Positions 37,226 to 49,210 of a stretch of DNA of 64,000 nucleotides are shown one piece after another. The position numbers were made by a program, and so were the translations under genes. The stretch is from positions 30,783,214-30,847,213 of the forward strand of contig NC_064433.1 in the NCBI RefSeq assembly GCF_023343835.1. The letters run 5' to 3'. Position 1 is the stretch's first letter, and each line of letters opens with the position of its first letter. The notes under the pieces are model-generated. The model did not search any database. It had not been told where the DNA came from and saw nothing but the letters and a program-made list of their open reading frames with translations. This stretch comes from Lagopus muta. Its lineage: Eukaryota > Chordata > Aves > Galliformes > Phasianidae.

Positions 37226-37250
37226 TGAACAAATAAACAAACAAACAAGC
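37226..37250. repeat. (AAAC)n microsatellite
   Basis: AACAAATAAACAAACAAACAA is a short tetranucleotide repeat. Confidence 0.85.
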
Positions 37251-38734
37251 TTAAATAACGTCCTTAAGAAATCTCTATCAGTACATAAATAACCTTTCTC
37301 ATAAGATAATATGAACCTAGAGGTCCTTATGGCATTGGCAGATAGTCATAATCATCCTTTTCTTTTTTTAAGAGGTCACAGATTCTTTGCGTAATTATAC
37401 TGTCTGGTTCTCACTGAAGGAAGAAAATGTTTATTAGCATATGATCATATACTAGGAGTATTAACTTGGTAATTTTGTAAGAACTGCCTCAGATCAACTG
37501 GAAGCAATTTTAAGGAAGGTAGATCCTTCACCTAAAAGCTTGACTTCTTAGCACATAATGAACACAAATTTATACTGTTCTTAAACTGAGATTTGCAAAA
37601 TTTTGGAGCATACTGGTTAATGGTATCAATGGTAGTGTGTAGGTTTATATCTAACATTTAATTTGTCTTAACTTCCCAGTGTGGAAGAGCTCCAGATGAT
37701 TTTCATTTGGGAACAGGAATTTTTACAATGCTTCATTTAATTCCTCCATGAGGAAAACACTGAACCCTTTGACATTCATTGACACTTGTAAACACTGATG
37801 GAGACCAAACAGTGAATGTGAGCACAGTGAGGCAGTGGGTGGTGTATTTCAGCAGTGGCAACAGTGACTGTGGGGCACCTCCGCTGGTACAGATTGTTAC
37901 GAGCATGGCATGCAGCCTCTTGTTAATTGCAGGTGAAAATGCATAGCTAATGGTGATGACTGTTGAAAAATAATGTTTTATTGTTGAGAATCTGCTTTGT
38001 TAAATAGTGTTATTGTGCTTTTTGTATCCATTTTGTACGGAAATAAGTAGAAGGCATTACTGTCATAGAGACTATACATGGCCCAAGAAAATTCCTATTC
38101 ACTCAGTGCTTCCTAGGCAAGCCAAAATGTTGGATACCCATGTATTAATCACTGATCAGAAAACTAGCTGGAAGAGTCATGTTTTCTCCTACTTCTGTGT
38201 AACATTATGCATATTCTAGGTACTTAATATAGAGTAAATGATAATAACTTCATTTCTTCTGCTGAAAGGAGAGAAAAACCCCCAAGGAAAAGCTTACTGG
38301 CTAAATTATTTTGATACAGCCATTTTCCCATTTTTAGCAATTTAATAGCATTTTTTTTTCTGTTTTAAATAATTAAAAAAAGAAAGATTTAAAAATACTT
38401 TTTTATACCTCATTACTTTGAAGGTATTGCATTTTTGTCATTCAGTAAACACCTGGCATACTAAACAATCCCATTAGAGATCACATAAATGTCTGAGGAA
38501 CAGTCTCATTCTTTATTCTGTAACATATTGCTTTTCCATATTGTATATGCCTTTACTCATGCTGGTCAGTGGATTCATTGTCTGTGATAATATAAATACC
38601 TATACCTTTCAGCCTATATGCAGTTACAAGACATCCTGAAGCAATATTTGATCCTACAGTTATCACAAGAAGCTTGACTGGCAATCTACAAGTATCTGTG
38701 TAAAATGTATGTTGGAAACTGCCTTGAATTAACA

Positions 38735-38895
38735 GCATCTCTTCCAGGAGGATCTACTCCATGATCTTACCAGGCACAGACGTGAGGCTCACTGTTCTGT
38801 AGCTCCCCAGGTCTTTATTTTTCCCTTTCTTATTAGCTCTCAAGATATGACATCTGAGACAGATTAGTATGCTTCTTCTTTAGATGGCCTGGGCA
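38735..38895 (-). mobile_element. CR1 ORF2 fragment, antisense
   Basis: The plus strand TTCCAGGAGGATCTACTCC, then CAGGCACAGACGTGAGGCTC, is the reverse complement of the CR1 reverse-transcriptase region coding for the VSLTSVPGKIMEQILLE-type motif. It is an internal piece without a 3' end, so it is a broken remnant. Confidence 0.75.
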
Positions 38896-41800
38896 TACTC
38901 CCAGAATGCCATAAAATTAAATTAAGGAAAAGTCTATGCAAGTTTTATACAGAATGTAAAATACATGGAAACAAAATGCTCTATGACCTCCACACTCACA
39001 ACCAAACCAGGCATTTTGTACCATCACCTCTCTTCCAGCAGCATCTCAACTGTGCTCTGTGGGCCACCAGTCATCTGCATAACGCTCTATGGGATGCTCT
39101 CTAGAGAGCTCATGGGATCATGTGGTGTTCATTCACTTCATTTCCATTCCTTTAATTGCATGAAAAAATGTTAAAAAATCTGCCAGTACTTTCCCAGTGC
39201 AGTCTAGCTTCACTATAACAAACCCCAGGGAGTCTTGGAGAATGTTCATCATAACAGGGTTGTTTGGCAATTTGCTCTACTGAAAGTGAAAAAAACATAC
39301 AGTTTCAAATATCCAGTAATAAGCCATGCTTTTATGGCAATTACTTCAGACATATTTAAATGATATTTTAAGAAGAAAATAATTAGGAATATAATAAAAG
39401 ACAAAACAAAAGAAAAAATGCACATTTGGAAGTTAAATGCAGCATGCTGTGATAAAGACAAGGAAAACAGAGTTTGTATCTAGTTTAGCCTTCCATAAGC
39501 GCAAACTCTAATGGGGCTGATGACCAAGGACATTGTGTCATTTTGCTATAGAAATTATTGAAATTAGGAGGGAGGTTGCTTTTAATGAAATTAGTCAATG
39601 CTGACTGTCTTTGTAAACATGTCCTGTAGCTGTCAAAGGAATGGAAGTTGTTTTCCTGTTTTCTGTTAAAAGAACTGATGACCCAGTTGCAATAATCTAT
39701 AGATACAATGTCTCAATTCTGATGCCACCTGAATTTTAAGGTTTACAACTCGCTGTTTTACCCTCCACTGCACATAGTATATAACAGTAGGGCAAATTCA
39801 CTGCCCCAGTTGAAGTCAGCCAGGCAACATTTATGCCAGAGATCTGTTTAGCTGCTCTTAAACTCAATAGGCTGCTGTAATTAGTTTATTCAGGCAAAAC
39901 CAAAAAGCATAATTCTTTTTTTTTTTTTAATAGTGTCTAGTGATTGCTGCGCTACTTTAATGTAATTTTAGTTAAATTTAATTTCAACTCATCTCATCTG
40001 AATTACTAAACATTAAAATCAAAACAAGACTTAAAAAAGAGATACACACTCAGCTCTTTCCTTGATAGCAATTCAGAAAAGCTCAAATCAGACAATAAAA
40101 GAGCCTGTAATTATTTGCTACAAAGCTATACTTTTTAATAAACTAGGTGTAGATATTAAATCCTTGGTATTAGTATTGAATATATGCAAACGGGCATTGC
40201 TTCAGTGTGCTCCAATTGCATTAAAATAACCTGATAGTAAACATTGGCAACTTTATATAATTAATTATTTTAGATGCTTATTTTTAATAGCAACACATAT
40301 TATCAAATTATATTTTAGTCAAAGAGGCTTGACATGGTTAGAGTACCTGGCACATTCTAGTTGAGAATGATAACTTACTCCTTCATGTTAGAACTAGATA
40401 TTTACAGTTTCAATTTGCTAGTTCCAAATATAACGGCAGGTTCATTACTCTATCCTGATCCACTGAATTCTCTGGTAGAGAGATTAGTAGTATTTGATAG
40501 AAAAAAGAAAATAGATGCAGTTTTTTAGTTTGAGCTTTGGTTTATTTATAGTGTCAAGTGCCATTCTTCCTTTGGGCACAAAAGATCTGGAGAACTGACC
40601 TGAAGCTGAGATATACTATGACGATACCTATAGCCTGCTGTTATGGACTGACACTCCTAGAAAGCACACAATGAGGAAGCATCTCTATGAAAATGTTTTG
40701 CTGCTGACATCCAGCACAGGAGGTGTTCTGGAGATATAACATCAGCGTGCATCAGTGAGAGAAGCCTTGCAGGATCATGACAAACTGAAACAAGCCAAAG
40801 CAGGTCAACTGCAGCTCTAACTTGTTCTAGAACCAGCCTAGGGTATGCTCACTCTAATTGCTCCTTAGCCCCATCTGGTTCCATAGCTGTTGTCCTTTCA
40901 TTTTGAACCATTTTTGCTAATGTAACAACTAACTGATAAACATTAGATTGGTGTTGACAATAAAGAACATATCTGCCAGATATTTATAGCAAAACAGCTA
41001 TTGGCTCCATCCAGGTAGTGCCTATTTTTCTTCAAAAGCAGGCAAGAGGAAATGTATTGGACAAAAGAAGCCAGCACAATTTACCATGAGGGCCAATATG
41101 TGCATAGTCTGAGTACTGCTTCTCTGGCCACTTAGCATTTCTGCTGTTCCTGTTCTGTTTTTCTCTGCGTGAAAATAAAAATTTGCACCACTACATTTTT
41201 AGTAGGCAGGAACACATATAAAGAAGATTGCAATGGATGAAGAAGCTTTTGATCTTATCAAGTGTGATGTGCTAAATTGAAAGGTGATCATCTGTGGCAG
41301 TGAAAAAGACATACTACATAGAGGTAAATTGATCTATTCAGCAACTGCTGGTGTAGACAATCAACATTCATGCCTTTCCAGCATTCACATTTATTTTGTT
41401 GTCTTTTCTGGTATATGTGATGATTTTCTGTTTCAGTTCATGTAAGAGAACTTGAAATAGTGTAGACACAGTCATGTAGATTGTTTTTTTAACTTCATTG
41501 ATGATTGACAGAACTGTTCCAGTGTTGCATCAGTTGCTGCCCAGCAAGAGATGACACACATGCCCAGGCACTTCTACAATGGCAGCAGAACTGTAGTTGC
41601 TTGCAAATGAAGACTTCAGTGTAAGAACTTGAAATGTGCCTCTGTCATTTAATCATTATTAGTATCCAAAGAAAACAATACTTTCACTCTCTTATATTTT
41701 TGAAGAGTAATTGTAACAAATTTCTTTTTTCTCCCTGAGGATTTATTTTTTTTTATTTATTTTTTCTTTTTTTCTTTCCTTTTCCTCTATTTTTTTCCCT

Positions 41801-42648
41801 GTACATCAGCTTGCATACTAATACAATATTTTTCAATGGCTTTGCAAACAAGTACTGATTAATAGAGACAAAAGCCTGTCAGATGTATAATACATACTAT
41901 ACTCTAGCTAAAACATCTGTTACATAACATGTCCTAGGCAATTCTGCTTAATCATAACTTATTTTATGCATCAACGTACTCTACAATTGTCACAGAAATT
42001 CTACATGTTTTGCTGAGGTAAAAATTTATATCCAGACATTGGTTCCCAGCCTCTTTTTTTTTTAGATTTTAATTACTTAATGTCCCATTAAACATGCCAT
42101 TTTCTATGAAGAAATTAAATAAGATTTTACAGTAGACATAGCTTTTTCTACACTTCGTAGATCATTGATTTTGCTTCTCTTTAAATCAATTGTAAAAATG
42201 GCAGTGACTTAAAGAGATCCATGTATAGAGTAACATACCTATGTGTGCCACTAATCACATGTAGTCAGTTGGGATCAAGATGAAATCCCTCTGATCAAAT
42301 GTAGGCATTTGCTTGTGGAAAAGATGAATTATTCCCCAGACTCTTCTGGATGAACACATGACACAGTAGATCAGAACTTATTCTGAGGATCATATAAATT
42401 TTAGACAGCTAAAATAAAATGAGATTATCTTAACCTTCCTTCCTCGTTCTCATCTCTATTAAGCTACAGATTAAAAATATTTTTGTACAGTGAACATCAT
42501 TCAGCATTCAGGCATCTTTCAAGGACTTCACATTTTACCAGACTCATTGCAGTATGGACAGTTCATGTTTCAGAGGACAAAGACAGTGCCTTAAAATGTA
42601 GTTTTGAGAGAATGTGCCATTAACAACTTTTGTTTTGTATTTCCACAG

Positions 42649-42754
42649 TTCATCAGACTGGATTTGAAAACATTCAGCTGCATTTGTCTGGGAAGGATCT
42701 ATTACTGATGGTAAAGAGACGCTTTGAAGATTCTTGTTTGAACTAAATATTTAT
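42649..42754 (+). other. Candidate exon with open frame to a stop
   Basis: The acceptor is excellent (TTTTGTATTTCCACAG, AG at 42647-42648). Two donors are possible: CTGATG|GTAAAGA after 42710, or TTTAT|GTAAGTTTA after 42754. The third frame reads about 31 codons to a TAA near 42730. The product is not recognised. Confidence 0.25.
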
Positions 42755-42952
42755 GTAAGTTTACAACAGATAGGAAGATATTTAAACAGTATAATTATTC
42801 TCAAAATGACACAGACACACAGTACACTTAGAAGGAAGAAATAGCTGATGTCACTCTAAAGTTAGAATTATGTTCTCAGCTGGTTAGTCTCTGGATGTGT
42901 CCAGGAACTAAAACACCCCAAAACAAAATAAGAAAGTTGTTAATAATAATCC

Positions 42953-42981
42953 TTTTTGTTTTGTTTTGTTTTGTTTTTTTT
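42953..42981. repeat. (TTTTG)n microsatellite
   Basis: About five TTTTG units are followed by poly(T). Confidence 0.9.
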
Positions 42982-44325
42982 GGTGACCCTTTCTGTCTGT
43001 TTCTTTTTCAAGCTGTTTTCCTTTCCAAACATAAATTTAGGGTAAACACAGCTGGAGCAATCCTTTGGGCTGTTGAGAAACCAAAGATTTTAATAACATA
43101 TGTGGAAAAAAAATTAGTATTTTCTCAACATTGCAAAGTAAAAGCCTTCTTGTTGTTTAGATGATCAAGCACTGTCAACTGTTGGGGTCTTTCACAGTAA
43201 CTATGGAATATTTTTTAAGGTGAAAATCTGTTCTCAAGTGGTCAGGCTGAGAGTATAAATCTTTCTTTCTGGTAGTTTCTGCTGTATGCTTCTAAGAAGG
43301 TTACTGATTTACAGAAACTTCAGCAGAACATATTTCTATTTATTCATCAATGCAGTCACAGGTGCCTGGGTCACCCTGGCTGAAAGGGGAGCTGTATATC
43401 AGCAGAGCTCTGAAAATCAGCTGTTTGTGCTCCAAAACAATCGTAAACATGTGATGATAATGCTGTCAAGGAATCATCATAGTGCAGCAGAGGTGAATTC
43501 AGTGACTGTGTTGTATTTTGAGAAGGACACACTGGAGGAAACTGAAGGGATCAGTGAGGCAGCTTGTTCAGTAACTAGTTTTTTGGGGTTGGCTATAAAT
43601 GCAACAGAGCAGGCTGAGATCCTCAGGCATTAAAAGTAAGACATTTATCTGCAGCTTATCCAAAACTCTCCAAAACCACTCTATGTTGTTTTGAAAAATA
43701 GTTGTAAGGAGACCATATTGACTAGGAAATGTGACAACATCCTACTGTCTCAACTGATCTAGTGTATGGTGGCAGTGAAGTGGCAAGTAGTGGAACAAAG
43801 AAAGCAAATAACATCTTTCTATTCCAAACTTTGACAATGACTTAAAATATAACTGGAAAGGTGTAAATTATAAATGATGTAATTTTGAAAACTGTTTTTA
43901 TATTGTGTAACTACAATATTCTTGTTTGATAACTTGCTAGCTGTGTGCCAGAAGTAGCAGAGACCAGACAGAAGTGTGCTATTATGCAACCTGAAAGCTA
44001 TGAAAGATAGAAATAAAATATCCATCTTATCCTATGATATTCTACTCTTTAGCCTAGGCTTTATGAATTGGCACAATTCTAGAACTTGCAGATGAAGAAG
44101 GCAATTACCAACCTCTTATTGACAGAAATGAGAATGGAAAAGATAATGGTACCTAACATTGTGATTAACTTGCTCATCACCGTATTTTGATATCTCTTTT
44201 CCTTTTCTTGAGCAATTTCTTAGAAGAGGAATGTATCACAACAAGAGAGGTTAATATGTAAATCTGACAGAGCTGAGACTGTATTGATGATAGTGCAGGT
44301 TGAAGGGATTTTTGCATAAGGTGAA

Positions 44326-44415
44326 GGATTGGCCCTGCTAGGCAGGGGGGTTGGAACTACATGATCCTTGGGGTCCCTTCCAACCCGGGTGATTCTGTGA
44401 TTCTGTGATTCTGTA
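44326..44415 (+). mobile_element. CR1 LINE 3' end with 8-bp terminal repeats
   Basis: The sequence GGATTGGCCCTGCTAGGCAG, then GGGGTCCCTTCCAACCCGGG, ends in three tandem GTGATTCT-type 8-mers. That microsatellite tail is the hallmark of the CR1 3' terminus. The copy is 5' truncated to about 90 bp. Confidence 0.95.
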
Positions 44416-47400
44416 AGGATCTGTAAATCAAGATGTAGCAACTGCTGTATATGTAAATATCAGAAAGGTATTGCTGTTTCTGTTTATTGTAATCATGACA
44501 GCCACAAAGATCATATAAGATAAGAATGATCTTGAGATTTACCAAGTAACACTGAATGCTTGTCAGGAGGGCTTATGGCCTCATTGAGTGAAGGGCAATG
44601 TAACATGATAAGAAAAACACTGAGCATAATACTGGCATAAGGTTTCGTAAAAATCAGGATATGGTCCTATGAGCTCAGTGCCACATGCATGTGGTCAGAG
44701 AAGTGGAAGAGGAAACTCAACACCATGTGTTTGAAATCTGTGGAACATAATGTGTTCTGCAAAATCTGAAACTGATTTATTAATCTTCCCAATACATTTT
44801 TAGTCCACTTAGGCTAGAGTTTTGCAAAATATCAGTGAAAAGGTATATTTTGATTTTAAAAGATTTTTTAAAGTCAGCTCCTTTATGTATTCAGAGCAAA
44901 TATATTTTTAGGGAAGATTTGAATTTGTTTGTTTGTTTATGTATTTTATTGGCTTTGTTTTTGTCTTTATAGTGGAAAGTATATAAAAATGCACTATGAA
45001 TTTTTGTGCAGGCTTTTTTATTGGTATCGTCTAAAAAACCTGTATCTACTCATTGTATCTATTCCTTTCTAGCAGTCCTGGTAAATCTTTTCCTTCTAAC
45101 TAGTACTGCAGTCTATCAAATAGAAATGCAACAAATTCTCCAAATGTAACACAGAAAAATCAAAACAATTTAATTATTCAAGCTTAATAACAAAACAATT
45201 TGTAGCCACTGTAAAGGTGACTTTAAGAAGCATAAGTAAGTTAAACTCAGCACCTTCTGAAAACAGTTGTTATTTCTTATGTACTTGCAGAATTTTCTAA
45301 TGCGTAGCAGTTCACAAAACCAACAGAGCTGGTTATAATGCTATAATCCTTAAGAAGAAACCTATGCAGGTAGTGATGCAAGATGTGTCTGCATGCATAA
45401 TGAGGTCATTCTACAAGTTAGTTCCAACTGAAAGTTCCAGTAATTTGATTAAATTTTTACTCATTCTAAAACAACTGAACCGAAGAGACAAAGCATAGTA
45501 GTGCAAGTTTGTCACTCTATGGCTAGGACAACACACCTTTTGATCTGCTTAGAATATGGCCATATCTTCTTGCTTTGTGTTATATGGGTGCATCTATGGT
45601 GAAACATAGCTTTTGCAAGGTGTGTGTGCTAGCACTTCCGTGTAAAATAGGCTAAGCATAGTCCTTGATTTTGTCTGGAGTTCATTGGACTTACTGCGGT
45701 GAACAACAAAGTTAGATGCAATTCTCTGTCTTTTTAGCAATTCAGCAGAAACTCCCACCAAGAAAATGACGGCACATTATCTAAGACTCTTAGCTAAAAC
45801 AAAGATAATAACTTTTCTTCTGCATAGCTGTTGCTATCACTGCAAATGCTCAAAAATGTATTTGTGCACAAGAATTGGATTAAAACATAAATCCAATAAG
45901 AAAAAAACTACAACAACAAAAACAATCCACACAAAAATCCTGTCAGGACTGTGCTTCTATTTGGGCTTTATATACCCTTTAGGAGCATCCACTACTACAG
46001 CGCTCTCTGCACCACACCATGCCACAAACCCCCACATCCCTCAGCCTCAGTCTGGCTCTTTCCTTATGCAAACACTGCCCATTGCAGCCAAGTTGCACCC
46101 AGACTCCTTACCTCTTCAGTTCAAGGAATTTAGAAGATTAAGCAAAACAGAAGATTTCTCAAAATGCAGTTTAATTGTGTACTAAAGGTAGAACTGAAAG
46201 AAATGTAATGATTACAAGGGGAAAATGTCCTGTTTAACAGTATCTGTTAAACACAAATGTTTCTAAATGACAGTCTACCTAAATGATTTATTATCTGCTT
46301 TAAATGGCAATCAGACAATTTAATCAAAGAAATCACATAAAAGTCCTGCTTTTGCTGTTGTCTTGAAAAAGCCTACTTTTGAATTTAATGGGGGAAAGTG
46401 AAGACCTATGTAGGTTATGAAATGTCATGAATGATTTCTGACATGCAGAAGATGTGCTACCCTGTAAAAGAATAATCATGATCAAACCTTCAGTGTTTAA
46501 TGAACTGATTTATTTCTTGAAATTGTTAGAAAGTGCATAGACATAATTTTATTACTTTGATGTTCAAATCAAGTATGTGTATTAGTGCAGGGTTTGTCTT
46601 GCAGTGATACACACATAAAAATCTTGGTCCTCAATTGCAATTTCTAGGCAATACCATAATGCAAATTATAAACGTCTATGAGAAAGTGCTTTTTACAGAA
46701 CCTCTTTGGTTCTGATCCAAAATGAATAAGTCATTTCTAAAGATTCTGGCAAATAAATTAGAACTCCGATTGCCTCTTGTACACTTTCTTATCTTCCAAT
46801 AATCTGTTAATTATTCTTAAAATTAATGTAGTCTGCAGCTTGCAGGAAAAGGTGCAGTAAATCTTCAGTCAATCAACTTATGAACCCAGATCTTTAAAAA
46901 GTATAATGAGATATCCTCTTAATAAATATTTTAATAGAATTTTATTGCACTTCATTCTGCACACAGAAAGAATTTACGAATAATAAAACAAAATCATATA
47001 CAGTGAATTGGGAATAAAATATGGCTGACACTTTCCACTTCAAATGTCTGGAATAGATCTCCGAAACAAATTCCCTTAAATCTCCCTTAAAAATCTTTAA
47101 ATGCCCTCATATTTTTCATTGAGATTAGTGAACTAATTTTGAAGAAACCTTTTGAGATTAAGTCTATTAGGAGATTCCATCTTATTCCAGAAAATGATTC
47201 CAAGAAAACTGCTGACAGGATCTCTGATTACCCTCTTCTTAGAAGTAAACGAATGAATATTTTCAAGAGAGTAAAATAAAGAGGAGATTTTCTTTCACGA
47301 GCTGAAGGAAATGAGAAGTCTGCAAAGAGGATTCTACGATAGTAAGGAATAAAGCACTGGAATGATGTGACTAAAAAGGAAAATAAGAAATAAGGCTGTG

Positions 47401-48957
47401 TGTACTGCCATGCCACAAGCTCACTATTGTTGTTGTTGATGTGGTTTTCGTGGCCCCCATTAGGCCGATCCAGTTTGTAAAAGTTTTGGTACAGCACTTC
47501 TGTTTGTACCCACATTCTTGTTGGGATACACCTGCAGTATGCCCTGTACAACCACTCTTTCATCTCTTCCTTCATTTTCAGTTCAGTGTTCCTACCGAGT
47601 GTGGATCTGCAGTACTACACTGTGGGCAAGAGGCATATGTTGCTGAAGATCTGCTAATGACCAGGTTTTCTGTACAAGGTAGTAAAATATCAGGCTGATT
47701 CCCTGGGCACTCATACTCACAACATTTTAGCCTGGTAAACTTTTGTCTTTCTGGAGTTCAGTACTTTAAAGGAAAAGCACTAGGAAGCATTTTAAGTGTT
47801 GATATTCAAGAACTTACACATAGTATCTACCATGTTTGGATCCTGAACTCTTTTTGACTGGTAGGCACGATTTCAATCAAAACAGTTTGCAGGCAGAGTC
47901 AACTTTTGGCGTTGTTTTAAATATTTGATGTTTTGATGAGTTAGAACTCAAATGCTCCATTTTTACAACTCTTTCCAAATAAATTTATGGATTTTGTGTT
48001 TAACACTTAATTAAAACACAACTTTTGAATCCCAGGTCAGAGTTTTAGCTGGTCGTGAGCAATGCAGCTTTTTCAACTCCGTGTTACTGCTGTGTATAAA
48101 TTTAAAGGAGCAGCAGTCTGAAGTATGAACTTTGTCTGTGTTATAGCAGTAATAATTTGACTAGCACAGTTCTTTTAAAGGGTTTATAGATTATTTTCTC
48201 AAGCTACAAGTACTTAAAGGATCCCTGCTTTTCCTTTTATTTTTTTTTAAGTATAACTTTTTTTTTTAAAATTATTATGCAGGATTTTTCCTTTATTTAG
48301 CCATTAATTAAAAACATTTATCATTAATTTCGCTACTGTTTCCTGTTGAATTAAACCTGACATTACAAACACTAAATGTAGTTGTGTTAGAGGAAGACAA
48401 TCTTTCATTCTTCAAAGTGTATGCTTGTCAAAAACAGAAAGGAAAGAAAAAAAACATATTTTGCAACAGCACTATAAACAACGGCACAAAATTTTTTTCT
48501 TTTGAACCCTGGCATGCACTCCAGAGTAGTTCTTGCCATGGGAACACTTAATTAATTTCAGCAGCTTCCAGTTTTCCCAGTTGGGTATTGTCCTGTCACT
48601 TCTCCCGGTAATTGCAGATACAAAGATGTTTTACATACGATAATAGTTGAGTGAGTTGCTGTTCCTGCTTATTTTCCAAACTGCAGAAGCATATTCTCAA
48701 CCATACTGCACATTACTGGAGAGTGAATTTACTCAAGGGAAAATGTGCTCCAAAATAATTTACGATCAACCTAGTTCTTGCAAAATACGAGGAACATATT
48801 GTCCTCTCCAAAGCAGTGACGCAGTTTCACTGATATAAAATTAGATGAGGCTGAGACTGGGCCCTCTAAATGGCTGTGTGATGGACACCTGACTTTGAGT
48901 CTTGGGTTTGTGTTTTCTTTTGGTACACTGAGCACAGCTGCAGGATAATGAATCAAG

Positions 48958-48997
48958 CCCAACACATACACATACACATGCACACACAGATACACAT
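48958..48997. repeat. CA-rich simple repeat
   Basis: ACACATACACATACACATGC is followed by ACACACAGATACACATGG, an imperfect CA/CACATA array. Confidence 0.85.
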
Positions 48998-49120
48998 GGG
49001 TTATTAGGACCAGCTTCTGAAGAGTTCTCATTGAAAGCAATGGGAAATTAATGACTTGAGTGTACCTAGAACTATTGCCGGTGGTCACTTAATTGATTTG
49101 GGATAAAATTGGATTTTTTT

Positions 49121-49210
49121 GGGGGGGAGGGGGGAAGGAGAGACAGGGGATGGGCAGAGAGGAAAGGGGAGAGAGAAGAGATATAGAAGAAAAAACGAGA
49201 GAGAGAGAAT
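49121..49210. repeat. G-run and purine-rich tract
   Basis: Runs of 7 and 6 G (49121-49127, 49129-49134) are followed by GGGG, GGG and GGGG within 35 bases, then by GAGAGA-type repeat. The plus strand is almost entirely purine for about 90 bp. It could form a long-loop G-quadruplex or a triplex. Confidence 0.8.

Larger units (their letters stand above)
33410..44325. other. Gene-poor stretch
   Basis: Contents: antisense CR1 at 34.2 kb, a CR1 ORF2 remnant at 38.7 kb, a T/C tract at about 41741-41800 and a TTTTG repeat at 42953-42981. The segment 39.88-40.33 kb is AT-rich and unique, with several TAATTA-like cores and ATATGCAAA (40182-40190), so it is enhancer-like at most. No coding gene is recognised. 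Confidence 0.45.
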
